A stretch of DNA of 31,269 nt, taken from the NCBI GenBank assembly GCA_964542895.1, contig CAZIWT010000025.1, positions 1-31,269 of the forward strand, in the 5' to 3' direction. Every line of letters begins with the position of its first letter. Within the stretch, counting starts at the first letter, position 1. The notes beneath the pieces are model-generated. The model searched no databases and had not been told where the DNA came from. It was given only the letters and a program-made list of their open reading frames with translations. Positions 15,523 to 24,243 of the stretch are shown in pieces. Source of the stretch: Zymogenus sp964542895 (GTDB lineage: Bacteria > Desulfobacterota > Zymogenia > Zymogenales > Zymogenaceae). The translations under genes were made by a program, and so were the position numbers.

Positions 15523-18192
15523 TCAACCCGTCCCCTCCCCTATCTGTACCGCCCGAACGCCCCAGGGGGGAAACCTCAAGCGGGAACCGGTCAGTTCCTC
15601 CCCCCTCCCACCCAGCCCCAGTGGAGCGGAGTACACGGGGCCTCCCTCAGCCGTTATTATCTCGGCCGTGACGATCTCGGCCGTTACCTCGTCGTCCGAG
15701 GCGTTTAAGAGCCTGGCGTAGAGGGCGCCGCCGCGAACCAGAAACGCCGTGACCACAACCGACCTGGGCGCAACCGACTTAGGCGCAATCGAGAAGGCGC
15801 TGAACGGAGGGGGCATGTCCCCCCGTTCACCTTCCCTCCAGATCGCGATAATGGGCAGGGCGGCCTCCATTGCCGCGATCTCGGCTTCGATTCTCGACAC
15901 GTAGGGCGCGACCGCATACCTAAAAGTCTCTTCACCCCTGAGCATAGTATATTTCGAGCGCCCCCTCGTGATCGAGTCATCGCTGGCGTATATCCACTCC
16001 CTCGGCCCCCAGGCGAGGACGTTCCTGAAAACTCCGGTATCACGGTCTAGGTGATACCCCCGCGTCCCCCTGTTGATCAGCGCAAGGCCTTGGCCGTCGT
16101 CGTCCTCCAGCCCGGCCCAGGACGCGCTGGCGGCCCGCTCCCCCTTAACCTCACCTATCCAGAAGGGAGACGAGCAGTACATCCTCTCGTTGGACGATTC
16201 GAGAGCGAGACAGAGCTTCTTATTATCCTGAACCGAATAGGGAAATCCCGGCCCGTCGTCCTCGCTCTGCGGGCCGAGGTACGCGCCGTCCGCCCCGAAG
16301 TCGATCTTCACCTCCCCATCGATCCTCCCGATACCTCGGTACTCGGTGAGCGTCTGGACGAACGGGAGTCCGGCAACGCTCCCCTCCACCTCGAGGCGGT
16401 TAAAGACCGGGCCGTCGGCGATCCATCTTACACGGCAGGCCGAATCCCTCGAATCGTGCGCCCTCCCGTCCCGGCTGCATGTGAGAAACGGGCCCTCGAT
16501 GGCTGCCCCGCCGTCGCCGTTAATTAGAGAGACACGCCCCTCCGGCGAAACCTCTAACTTCAGGACAGCCTTTTTGTTCACCTCCCGGAATTGATCCCCA
16601 CTCCCGGAATCGCTCGCCGGTATCAGCTTCAGGTGCACTATCCCCAGAGACGGCGCATGGACAAGGGCGCCCAGCCTGATCCTCTCCCCATCTTCGGCCG
16701 CCACCTGGCATGGCTGGCATGGATATTCCAAAAGGCCGTCAGTCAGGGCGACGGAGCTTGGGGTCGACGGCAGGGCGCCACGCGGCACCGAGACCTCTAC
16801 GTAATCGAACCTCTTGTTTCCCGTGGGATTGAACAGGATCACATCACCGCCCGGCGGTTCGGAAAGCCTCGAGAGCGCCTCCCCTGCCACAGCCTCGGCC
16901 GTGTCCCTCGCTGTTTTCGCGTAGTTCTTCGCCACACCGGACATCGAAGCGTTGTGGGCTCTTGAGTGCCACGGCCCGCAGACGTAGAGGTCGTGGTGCT
17001 GGGCAAGGCAGAGAGACTTCCACGCCTCGTACAGCCTTGTCTCATCCGTGGGGTGGCCGAAAAAATGTGCCAAGGCATCAAGCCGCTCTCCGACGACCAA
17101 CGCGCTCTCGGCCGCGGCCGCAGCCCTGGGAACTCCATCCGCCTCAAGCCCCCAGGGGAGCGTGCAGGGGATGTCGTCCAGATCGTGAAAGACGGACTCG
17201 GTAGGTGTATCCGTCGAACGGATGTATTCGGCCACGGTTGTTATATGAACGTTTTTCATCTTCGCCATCTCCATCGACCTTGGCAACGGGGCCTCCGGGA
17301 TGTTGATGTCCTTGAGGTCGGTAACTATCGGGTGGGCTATCCCCCTCTTTCCAGCCGCCTCCCAAAACGGCGCCAGGCTCTCCGGCGCCCAGTCCGGGAT
17401 ATCCCCCATAGAGAGGGAGCCGGCGTTAAGGCCTGGGTGGTCTTTCAGCTGGCGCTCGTAGTTCTGAAACTTGTACCTGGGGATCGTGGGTATTTCGCTT
17501 CCGTCCGGCGACAGCCACGAGATCACCTCCGCGTCGTGGCCGGGATCGGTCCCGAAGGGGGCCCACTGGGTGCGAAAGACGGCCCTTTTGTACCCGAAGG
17601 CGGTAAGGATCTGCGGTAGCTGGGGGAAGTAGGTCGGCTCCTGGGAGTAGAACGTCGTGACGTTATATCCAAGGCCCAGGGCGGAGCGGATCGCCCAGGT
17701 GCCAAGCTCGATCTGGCGCAGAAACGACTCGGCGCTCTCGGCCATCGCGAAGGGCTGGGCGTAGGTGCCGTTGACAAGCTCAATCCGCCCCGTCTCAAGC
17801 CCCCTTCGCAGAAGCTTAAGCGCTTTCGGGTCTTCCTTTTCCATCCACTCGTACGTGTATGCGTCGAGGTCAAGAACGACCTTAAAGCGGTCGTCTACGA
17901 TCGCCCTCTCTATGGGGGGCCTGAGGCATAGGGGCCAGTTGTAGATGCGCCAGAGCCCCCCTCCCCGAATCCCGAGCCAGTCCCAGAAGACCACACCCCC
18001 GTGGTAGCCGTCCACCAGATAGAGCATGCCCTTGGGCGGCTTCGCCCTCGGCTCCCGGCCGGTTTCCTTTCTGTCATCGATGCGCATCTTGAGCCCGATT
18101 ATCCCGACGGCCGCGCGCGCAACGGCCCGGAGCAGAAATGGGGGCGTCCGCTCGCTCGTCAGGATATCCCTTGCGCGCTCGAAGAGGCCCAT
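15523..18192 (-). CDS. GH38-like alpha-mannosidase-type glycoside hydrolase
   Basis: An 889-residue protein with an N-terminal GH38-type barrel (about 55-330), a helical middle domain (HHD at 399-401, in the place of the family's conserved HHD) and long beta-rich C-terminal domains. Classical GH38 enzymes have an H-x-D zinc pair and a nucleophile Asp in a D-x-FGH segment; here the matching segments read DGYHGGVVFWDW (H64) and SQEPTYFPQLP with Glu at 185. It is thus a divergent subgroup, and whether it is an active mannosidase is open. No signal peptide is seen, so the enzyme is cytoplasmic. The ATG at 18192 has GGAG eight bases before it and overlaps the MFS stop as TGATG, which fixes the start; a longer open frame reaching 19218 is antisense-like read-through of the transporter region. 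Confidence 0.85.
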   Translation of the reverse strand: MGLFERARDILTSERTPPFLLRAVARAAVGIIGLKMRIDDRKETGREPRAKPPKGMLYLVDGYHGGVVFWDWLGIRGGGLWRIYNWPLCLRPPIERAIVDDRFKVVLDLDAYTYEWMEKEDPKALKLLRRGLETGRIELVNGTYAQPFAMAESAESFLRQIELGTWAIRSALGLGYNVTTFYSQEPTYFPQLPQILTAFGYKRAVFRTQWAPFGTDPGHDAEVISWLSPDGSEIPTIPRYKFQNYERQLKDHPGLNAGSLSMGDIPDWAPESLAPFWEAAGKRGIAHPIVTDLKDINIPEAPLPRSMEMAKMKNVHITTVAEYIRSTDTPTESVFHDLDDIPCTLPWGLEADGVPRAAAAAESALVVGERLDALAHFFGHPTDETRLYEAWKSLCLAQHHDLYVCGPWHSRAHNASMSGVAKNYAKTARDTAEAVAGEALSRLSEPPGGDVILFNPTGNKRFDYVEVSVPRGALPSTPSSVALTDGLLEYPCQPCQVAAEDGERIRLGALVHAPSLGIVHLKLIPASDSGSGDQFREVNKKAVLKLEVSPEGRVSLINGDGGAAIEGPFLTCSRDGRAHDSRDSACRVRWIADGPVFNRLEVEGSVAGLPFVQTLTEYRGIGRIDGEVKIDFGADGAYLGPQSEDDGPGFPYSVQDNKKLCLALESSNERMYCSSPFWIGEVKGERAASASWAGLEDDDGQGLALINRGTRGYHLDRDTGVFRNVLAWGPREWIYASDDSITRGRSKYTMLRGEETFRYAVAPYVSRIEAEIAAMEAALPIIAIWREGERGDMPPPFSAFSIAPKSVAPRSVVVTAFLVRGGALYARLLNASDDEVTAEIVTAEIITAEGGPVYSAPLGLGGRGEELTGSRLRFPPWGVRAVQIGEGTG

Positions 18193-19469
18193 CAGACGTC
18201 TCCAATATCTACCGAGGCCGGGCTTTCCCCATTGGCGACCCTTCCGGGGTGAACGAACTGAAGGACGATCATTGCCGCCAGCATACAGACACCGGTGAGG
18301 ACGAAGACGGCCCTGTAGGTCCCGAAGATATCTGCGAGCCAGCCCGCCAGCGCGGCGGAGAATATGGCACCGGACGAGGAGAAAAACGTGTTGATCCCCC
18401 AGAACTCGCCTATCCTCTCGTGCGGCGCAAGCTCCGTGAGCAATGGATATGAAAGAACAGTATGAAACGTGTTTCCGATTCCGATGGCGACGATGAGAAG
18501 GGCAAGGAGGGGAAGGGACTTCACGAAAAACGCCACCACGAGCGCGGCGACGCCGAACAGCGCAAGGCCGAACTGCAGAAGCCTCTTTCTGCTGATCCTG
18601 TCCCCAAGAACGCCCACCGGAACGGCACAAAGCGCCGTCAATCCCAGAAGGAGCGCTGCGAGTATCTGGGCGACGCCCGCGCTCACCCCGGGCACCTCCC
18701 GGCTTGCGAAGAGAGTCAGAAAGGGGGTGGCCGCGTTTATTCCGAACCAGAGCAGCAGCTGCGAGACGAAGAATTTCAGGGCCTCCGGGTAATTTGGGAG
18801 GGACTTCAGGTGCTCCTTCAGCCTCATCGGTTGTCGAATCTCGACGCTCTCCCGCCGCTCCTTTATCCCGGAGGAGGTGATGAGGTAGGTCAGAAACATC
18901 CCCCCGCCCACGAAGTAGAAACAGTATGCTGGATTTATATCCCACAGGATGAGCCCGCTTATCAGCGCAAAGGAGAGCTGTCCCACCGCGATAAAGAGGG
19001 TGGCGATGCTGTTCAATGTACTTCGCTGCCCCGGCGGCGCGATATCGGACTGAAGGGCGATATAGGGATCGACGCCGATATTGAAGATGAGGGTGAAAAA
19101 GAGGATCGCGGCGATGAGGAGGACAAACGACGGCCTCGTGGAGCAGTAGATCAGAAGGGCCACGACAATCGGCATCCCCAGGAGGAAGAAGGGCGTGCGC
19201 CTCCCCAGAGGCGTCCATATTCGGTCGCTCCAGGCGCCGATGACCGGCTGCACGATCGCCCCCTCGAAAGAGCGCGTGCTGGAGAGGATCCCGATCAGGG
19301 CGTCGTTGGACGTGTAGCTCCTCAAAAATAGCGGCAGCGTGAAGTTGTTGAAGGCGTAGAAGAGGCCCATCCCGAGGCTCGCCGAGCTGTAGGCGAACAT
19401 GCGGGAGAGCGATATTCGTGCCTGCACCAGATGAGCACCGCCCCCCTTTTGTTGTGACCTTCCTTCCAT
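18192..19469 (-). CDS. MFS transporter, sugar (SLC45/GPH-like) type
   Basis: A 425-residue, 12-segment membrane protein. The loop between segments 2 and 3 reads GAWSDRIWTPLGRRTPFFLLG, the SD-x(5)-GRRxPF pattern of sucrose/GPH-type sugar carriers; the second half has GVLGDRISRKRLLQ. The likely role is proton- or cation-coupled uptake of a glycoside or sugar. GGAGG seven bases before the ATG at 19469 supports this start over an upstream in-frame Met. Its stop overlaps the GH38-like gene by one base, so uptake and intracellular hydrolysis are coupled. Confidence 0.88.
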   Translation of the reverse strand: MEGRSQQKGGGAHLVQARISLSRMFAYSSASLGMGLFYAFNNFTLPLFLRSYTSNDALIGILSSTRSFEGAIVQPVIGAWSDRIWTPLGRRTPFFLLGMPIVVALLIYCSTRPSFVLLIAAILFFTLIFNIGVDPYIALQSDIAPPGQRSTLNSIATLFIAVGQLSFALISGLILWDINPAYCFYFVGGGMFLTYLITSSGIKERRESVEIRQPMRLKEHLKSLPNYPEALKFFVSQLLLWFGINAATPFLTLFASREVPGVSAGVAQILAALLLGLTALCAVPVGVLGDRISRKRLLQFGLALFGVAALVVAFFVKSLPLLALLIVAIGIGNTFHTVLSYPLLTELAPHERIGEFWGINTFFSSSGAIFSAALAGWLADIFGTYRAVFVLTGVCMLAAMIVLQFVHPGRVANGESPASVDIGDV

Positions 19470-19531
19470 ATAGTATCCTCCATCGGCCCCGGCGACACGT
19501 GATGAGATCATCGGCCTTAACCGGGGCGTCC

Positions 19532-19579
19532 TAGTTGTTTTAATAGTTGTTTTAATAGTTGCTTTAATAGTTATTCTAA
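19532..19579 (+). repeat. Four tandem 12-bp repeats at a gene junction
   Basis: Two copies of TAGTTGTTTTAA, then TAGTTGCTTTAA and TAGTTATTCTAA lie head to tail between the MBL-fold gene and the transporter, the last copy covering the MBL stop codon. The spacing to the transporter ATG is about 60 bases. Copy number could vary by slippage. Confidence 0.85.
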
Positions 19580-20268
19580 AAGGAGATTTCTATCGTCTTC
19601 CCATGCTCCGGCACGACCAGGCGCGAAGGCACCTTCCAGCGCCTCAGCGTCTCGTTATCCACGATCTTCCCCTTCACCTGAAAGTGTACCGGAACCGCTA
19701 CCTTCGGCCCCACCTCCTCAACGAGGCGCGCCGCATCGTCAAGCTCCATCCCGTCCTTTCCCACGAGGGGATAGGTTGAGGCGGCGGTCTGCAAAAAGAC
19801 GCAGTCGAGGTCGAACCTCCCGAGAAACTTCACGATCTCCCCGTCGTAGCGGGTGTCCCCGGAAAAGTAAAAACACTCGTCGCCCTTAACCACGAACCCC
19901 ACGGCGTCCTTCGCAAAGGGGTGAAAAGCGGGCGTCGCGTGGATAACAAGCCCCTTGAAGTCGCAGGACTCACCCGGTTTCAGGGCGGTAACATTTTTTA
20001 CACCCCCCCGCGTGGCGCGCCTCGCGGCCCTGACGGAGCCGATAACCGGAATCTCCCGGTCTGCCGCGAGCCTGACCGCGGCCCTGCACCAGTGATCCAC
20101 GTGGTTGTGGGAGACAAGCATCAGGTCGATCGGGTCGATCTTCTCCGGGTCGACCGTCAGGGGGACGCCGCGAAGAAACTCGAACGACCCCCACCACGGG
20201 TCGGTCATTATCGAGACGTTTGAGGTTTTGATAAGAAGGGTGCTCTGACCTATCAGTGTAATATCCAT
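19576..20268 (-). CDS. UlaG-like metallo-beta-lactamase fold hydrolase
   Basis: A 230-residue cytoplasmic hydrolase. The metal-binding motif SHNHVDHW supplies H54, H56, D58 and H59; H116 (AFHPF), D138 (SGDTRYDG) and H195 (VPVHFQ) complete the site, so two metal ions are likely. The short size and N-terminal start MDITLIGQST resemble the UlaG/Beta-lactamase_2 group, which includes L-ascorbate-6-phosphate lactonase. GGAGGA nine bases before the ATG at 20268 supports this start. In this operon a lactonase opening an aldonolactone is an attractive but unproven role; a phosphodiesterase or generic hydrolase is possible. Confidence 0.85.
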   Translation of the reverse strand: MDITLIGQSTLLIKTSNVSIMTDPWWGSFEFLRGVPLTVDPEKIDPIDLMLVSHNHVDHWCRAAVRLAADREIPVIGSVRAARRATRGGVKNVTALKPGESCDFKGLVIHATPAFHPFAKDAVGFVVKGDECFYFSGDTRYDGEIVKFLGRFDLDCVFLQTAASTYPLVGKDGMELDDAARLVEEVGPKVAVPVHFQVKGKIVDNETLRRWKVPSRLVVPEHGKTIEISF

Positions 20269-20341
20269 ACCATAATCTCCTCCGATTGGGTTTACGGGAC
20301 GATGGCCCCCCTCATCCCACATAGCCAAAAAATTCCCACTT

Positions 20342-21310
20342 TCAGCTTCCCGTCTCGATCCTCTTGATATGGTCGTCGAAGGCGGCCTTCGCCGACTCGA
20401 TGTCGTCTTTCTTCGGCCGCCAGCCGATGAGTTCCTTGGCGCGGCTGTTGTCGAAGACGTAGTCCTTCAGCGCGATCTCTAAATGCTGCGGCTCGATGGG
20501 GGAAAGACCGATTGCGGAAAGCCCCCTGACGACGATCCTCGCCGGAAGCGCCGGAATCGAGATGAACTTGGGGCCCCTCCCGATATGCTCGTAGAGGGCC
20601 TGGGCCATCCCGCGAAGGGTGGGGACGTTCTCGCTTCCAAGGTTCATCACGGCGCCCACCGCCTCCGGGCGCTCCAGGGCCAGAAAGAGGGCGTCGGCCA
20701 CATCGTCCACGTCCACCATCTGGAGCCTCGACCTCCCGCCGCCGGGAAGGAGGGTCGCCTTTCCCCGGTATACCGCCTCCATCTGGGAGACCAGAAACGG
20801 CTCGTTCTGGCCCGGCCCGTTTATCGTGGGCGGCCGGAAGATCGTCACGTCAAGCCCCTCCTTCCCGTAGTCCTTACACATCTTCTCACACTCCACCTTC
20901 TCCCTGCCGTACTGGCAGATCGGGTTTATCGGGGCGTCCTCCGGGCAGGGCGTCGGGACGTCGATCCCGTAGACCTCCACCGAGGAGGTGAAAACGAACT
21001 TCTTTATTTTATTTATCTTTGCCGCTTTGAGGAGGTTTGCCGTCCCGTCCACGTTGGTCTTTCGCATCCTGGTCTCGTCCCTGACGAACTGGGCCAGCGC
21101 CGCCGCAAGGTGGAAGACGGCGTCGACTCCGTTAACCGCCCTGTCTACCGCCTCAATGTCGGCGATGTCTATGAGATGTTCGCTGAAGCGATCGTCTTTT
21201 ATCCCAGACGGCTTGATGTCTATCCCAACCACCTCGTGGCCTCGACTCAGGGCGGCCGCCGTCACGCGCCCTCCTAAGTACCCGGAGCTTCCAGATATCG
21301 CTATCCTCAT
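20342..21310 (-). CDS. Extended SDR, NAD-dependent epimerase/dehydratase family
   Basis: A 322-residue NAD(P)-binding enzyme. The nucleotide motif GSSGYLGG gives G7, G10 and G13; D31 after beta 2 favours NAD over NADP. The catalytic triad is S109/S110 in TSSVEVYG, Y134 and K138 in YGREK. Members oxidise, epimerise or dehydrate sugars or hydroxy acids; uronate dehydrogenase and UDP-sugar epimerases are near relatives. GGAGG is well placed before the ATG at 21310, which overlaps the IlvD-like stop as ATGA. The operon suggests oxidation of a sugar or sugar acid. Confidence 0.88.
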   Translation of the reverse strand: MRIAISGSSGYLGGRVTAAALSRGHEVVGIDIKPSGIKDDRFSEHLIDIADIEAVDRAVNGVDAVFHLAAALAQFVRDETRMRKTNVDGTANLLKAAKINKIKKFVFTSSVEVYGIDVPTPCPEDAPINPICQYGREKVECEKMCKDYGKEGLDVTIFRPPTINGPGQNEPFLVSQMEAVYRGKATLLPGGGRSRLQMVDVDDVADALFLALERPEAVGAVMNLGSENVPTLRGMAQALYEHIGRGPKFISIPALPARIVVRGLSAIGLSPIEPQHLEIALKDYVFDNSRAKELIGWRPKKDDIESAKAAFDDHIKRIETGS

Positions 21311-22950
21311 TTTCCATCCTCCACTTTGGTTATGCACCCCCTGTCCGCCTGGGAGACGAGGGCGGCGTACTTTGACAGCGCCCCGGTGAGAAACCGCTTT
21401 ACGGGCTTCTTCAGCGCAGCCCGCTTTTTCAAAGTCTCCTCGGAAACGTTAAGCGAGATGTCCCGGTTCGGTATGTCGATGGTTATCTCGTCCCCGTCCT
21501 CCACCAGAGACAGCGGCCCCCCCACGAACGCCTCCGGGGCGACATGCCCCACGCACGGCCCCCGGGAGAAGCCTGAAAAGCGCCCGTCGGTAATAAGGGC
21601 GCTCTTGTCGGCGAGCTCTAACTGGAACAACAGCTCGGTCACGGTGAGGAGCTCCGGCATCCCAGGTCCCCCCGCCGGCCCCTCGTTCCTTATGATGATG
21701 ACCTCCCCTTGGCCGAACTCACCCTTCGTCCCACCCTCGATGGCAGCGGCCTCGCTATCGTAGACGTGGGCGAAGCCGGTGAACTTCAGCATCGACTCCG
21801 GGATGCTTCCGGTCTTCACCACCGCCCCGTCCGGCGCCAGGCTCCCCCTGAGAACCGCGATTCCGCCGTCCGGGTGATAGGGATTTTCGAGATCGCGGAT
21901 AACGTCGTCGTCGGTGCAGACAAACGGCTCGATGTTTTCGCCCATCGTGCGCCCGGTTACGGTGAGCGCGTCGGTCTTCAGAAACTTCGATACTTTTTTA
22001 AGCATGACCGGTATCCCCCCGGCGCGGTAGACGTCGAGGAGGAAGTAGGGCCCGGAGGGATAGACGCCGAGTACGTGGGGAACCTCCCTGCCGACCTTGT
22101 CGAAGTCGTCGATCGATATTTTCAGGCCGAGCTCGTCTGCCAGCGCCAGCAGGTGGATAACCACGTTGGTGGAGCAGCCCGCCGCCGCCGTTGTGACAAG
22201 CCCGTTTTTCAGCGCACCATCGGTCAATATCTTTCTGCAGGAGAGATCCTCCTCAACCATCTCGACCACCCGCATCCCGCTTTTGTGGCCCATAAGATAT
22301 TTTTCGCTGTGGACGGCATGGGTTGCGGCGGAGCCGGGAAGCGACATCCCCATCGCCTCGACCAAACACTGCATCGAGACGGCCGTCCCCATCCCGCTGC
22401 ACGCCCCCGGTCCGGGACATGAAACCATCGAGAGGATCGGCGGCGTTCCCTTCGGAGCGAAGGCGTTGAACGGGAGCATCGGCCCCCCGGTAACGAAGAC
22501 CGATGGGAGATCGAGTCTCGCCGCCGCCATGAGCTGGGCGGGGACGATCTTGTCGCAACCGGAGAGGAACACCAGCCCGTCGAACCCGTGCGCCTCAACC
22601 ATCGACTCAGCTGCGTCGGCGATGATCTCGCGCATCGGCAGGACGTACCTCATGCCGGGAAGCCCGTTGGAGTAGCCGTCGCAGGGGGCGATCGTGTTGA
22701 ACTCGAGGGGAACTCCCCCCGCCGCCAGGACCCCGTCCCTGACCGACCTGGCGAGCTCTTTAAAGTGGAGGTGCCCGGGCAAAAGGTTGTTCCACGAGTT
22801 GACGATTCCGATCAGGGGCTTGTTCTCGATCTCCTCTCTCCTTATGCCGCACGCCTTCAAAAGCTCCACCCGGATGAGGGCCGTCGCCAGTCTGTCGGCG
22901 TCTTTGGTCAAGGCGCCGCTCTTTGGTTTTTTCGCCTTCTCTATTGACAT
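21307..22950 (-). CDS. IlvD/Edd family dehydratase, likely aldonate dehydratase
   Basis: A 547-residue Fe-S dehydratase close in length to dihydroxy-acid dehydratase (IlvD). Typical blocks are GIVNSWNNLLPGHLH, SREIIAD-like MREIIADAAESM, SGCDKIVPAQLMAAARLDLP and CPGPGACSGMGTAVSM; C132 and C184 are cluster ligands by family comparison, with C90 a possible third. The neighbours (LarA-like, RraA-like, SDR, lactonase-like genes, FadR regulator) are not branched-chain amino acid genes, so a sugar-acid dehydratase forming a 2-keto-3-deoxy acid is more likely than IlvD in isoleucine-valine synthesis. GGAGG lies nine bases before the ATG; the next upstream gene ends three bases away. Confidence 0.88.
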   Translation of the reverse strand: MSIEKAKKPKSGALTKDADRLATALIRVELLKACGIRREEIENKPLIGIVNSWNNLLPGHLHFKELARSVRDGVLAAGGVPLEFNTIAPCDGYSNGLPGMRYVLPMREIIADAAESMVEAHGFDGLVFLSGCDKIVPAQLMAAARLDLPSVFVTGGPMLPFNAFAPKGTPPILSMVSCPGPGACSGMGTAVSMQCLVEAMGMSLPGSAATHAVHSEKYLMGHKSGMRVVEMVEEDLSCRKILTDGALKNGLVTTAAAGCSTNVVIHLLALADELGLKISIDDFDKVGREVPHVLGVYPSGPYFLLDVYRAGGIPVMLKKVSKFLKTDALTVTGRTMGENIEPFVCTDDDVIRDLENPYHPDGGIAVLRGSLAPDGAVVKTGSIPESMLKFTGFAHVYDSEAAAIEGGTKGEFGQGEVIIIRNEGPAGGPGMPELLTVTELLFQLELADKSALITDGRFSGFSRGPCVGHVAPEAFVGGPLSLVEDGDEITIDIPNRDISLNVSEETLKKRAALKKPVKRFLTGALSKYAALVSQADRGCITKVEDGK

Positions 22951-22953
22951 AAG

Positions 22954-24201
22954 CTATATCCTCCCGTAGATCAGAACGCCCGGCCTCTCGATAGTGGAAA
23001 GCACCAGGTCGACCGCCTCCTGGGGTTTGTCCGCACCGATAAACCCGAGGCGCCCGGCGTCCTCTTTGGAAATAGAGCTCGATACGAGGATTACCTTCAT
23101 CTCCTTCTCCTCCAATATCTTTCCCACCGTAACGATGTGGGAGGCGCCGGTCCTGTCGGCGATCTTCCCGTCCATCACCATCTCGCTTACCCGGCGCCAG
23201 CTCCTGTAGCCCTGATCGAGGACCACCGGGTGGTTGTTCGCCACCCCCTCCGGGCATTTTGCGAAGAGGACCAGCGTCCCCCCCGCCTTCAACAGCGCCG
23301 CCGCAAGGTATATCCCGGCAGCGCCACCCCAGAGATCGGGGCGGTCCAAGCCTAAACCGACCACGAGGACGTCCGGGAAACTCACAGGATAGGCTATGGG
23401 GGAGGTCTTTTTCAGAAGCTCGACGCCTTTGCGGTGCGCCTTAACGTAGTTCCCGGCAAATACGCCCGATATCTTCCTCTCGGCGTTCTCGGTCGTGTTG
23501 ACTATAAACGACAGCCCCGTCTTATCCACGATCTCCTCCATCTCCCGGCGGATCGGATTGTCGGCGTTTCCGAATACCTCGAAGAGGGGATAGTTTGTGG
23601 CCTCCCAGTGGAAGTAGTCGGTGGAGCGCTTTCCGGCGATTCCGGGGAGAAGCCCCTTGGCCCCGCCGGAGTAGCCCCCCACCGGGTGGGGGCTTATATT
23701 GCCCACCGAGACGATGAAGTCGTTTTCCAAAATCAGCCGGTTGAACTGGACGGGGAGGCCGTCCTTCGTCGCCCCCAGATATACGAGGGCGGACTCTTCG
23801 TCGTAGACGTGGTTGATAACACGAAAACCATCTAAAACTTCGGAGTACTTTTCGGCGATTTCCGCCTCCGTCATCGGGCGGTGTGTGCCTGTGGCTATCA
23901 GGATCGTGACGTCTTTCCTCTTGGCGCCTCCGCCTTCGATCCGGGAGAGGAGGGCCCTTACGACATCCATGAGGTCGGTGTGGCGGCTCTTGTCCGGGAC
24001 GACGACGAGAACCTTGCTCCCACTCGACACCGAGTCCTCGATTGTAGGCGCCCCGACAGGATTCGACAGCGCCTGCTGTGTCGCCGAATAGACGTCGGAG
24101 AGCGGAGGCACGACCTCCGGCTCGATCTTGTCTACCAGGAGCGAGTCGTCGATCTCGACCGAGACTTGCTCGTCGAAGTAGTGAAACTCGAATAGGCCCA
24201 T
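22954..24201 (-). CDS. LarA-like nickel-pincer racemase/epimerase
   Basis: A 415-residue member of the lactate racemase family (DUF2088). By comparison with Lactobacillus plantarum LarA, H107 (TGTHRPM), H172 (SPHPVGGYSGG), K182 (GGAKG) and H198 fall at the expected spacing of the nickel-pincer nucleotide ligands and the lysine that binds the cofactor. Racemisation or epimerisation at the alpha carbon of a 2-hydroxy acid is the family reaction. The cofactor is made by LarB, LarC and LarE, none of which lies in the window. No clear ribosome-binding site precedes the ATG; a tandem octamer repeat fills that space. Among sugar-acid genes a C2-epimerase for an aldonate is likely. Confidence 0.9.
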   Translation of the reverse strand: MGLFEFHYFDEQVSVEIDDSLLVDKIEPEVVPPLSDVYSATQQALSNPVGAPTIEDSVSSGSKVLVVVPDKSRHTDLMDVVRALLSRIEGGGAKRKDVTILIATGTHRPMTEAEIAEKYSEVLDGFRVINHVYDEESALVYLGATKDGLPVQFNRLILENDFIVSVGNISPHPVGGYSGGAKGLLPGIAGKRSTDYFHWEATNYPLFEVFGNADNPIRREMEEIVDKTGLSFIVNTTENAERKISGVFAGNYVKAHRKGVELLKKTSPIAYPVSFPDVLVVGLGLDRPDLWGGAAGIYLAAALLKAGGTLVLFAKCPEGVANNHPVVLDQGYRSWRRVSEMVMDGKIADRTGASHIVTVGKILEEKEMKVILVSSSISKEDAGRLGFIGADKPQEAVDLVLSTIERPGVLIYGRI

Positions 24202-24211
24202 ATCGTTATCG

Positions 24212-24243
24212 GATTAACAGATTACCAGATTACCAGATTAAAA
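24212..24243 (+). repeat. Four tandem 8-bp repeats between the RraA-like and LarA-like genes
   Basis: GATTAACA, GATTACCA, GATTACCA, GATTAAAA fill the whole 32 bases between the RraA-like stop (24244) and the space just before the LarA-like ATG (24201). The array takes the place where a ribosome-binding site would be expected for LarA. Confidence 0.8.

Noticed and set aside
15523..19218. A single open frame of 1231 codons covering both the GH38-like gene and most of the MFS gene region
   Set aside because: The part beyond 18192 has Arg/Pro/Gly-rich, low-complexity composition typical of a shifted frame over a GC-rich gene, while the MFS frame there shows 12 good membrane segments; TGATG overlap and GGAG fix the GH38 start at 18192.
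21307..22950. Branched-chain amino acid IlvD
   Set aside because: Not excluded, but none of the other ilv or leu genes is present, and the neighbours are of the sugar-acid type.
24212..24243. CRISPR-like array
   Set aside because: The 8-bp units are directly adjacent without spacers.
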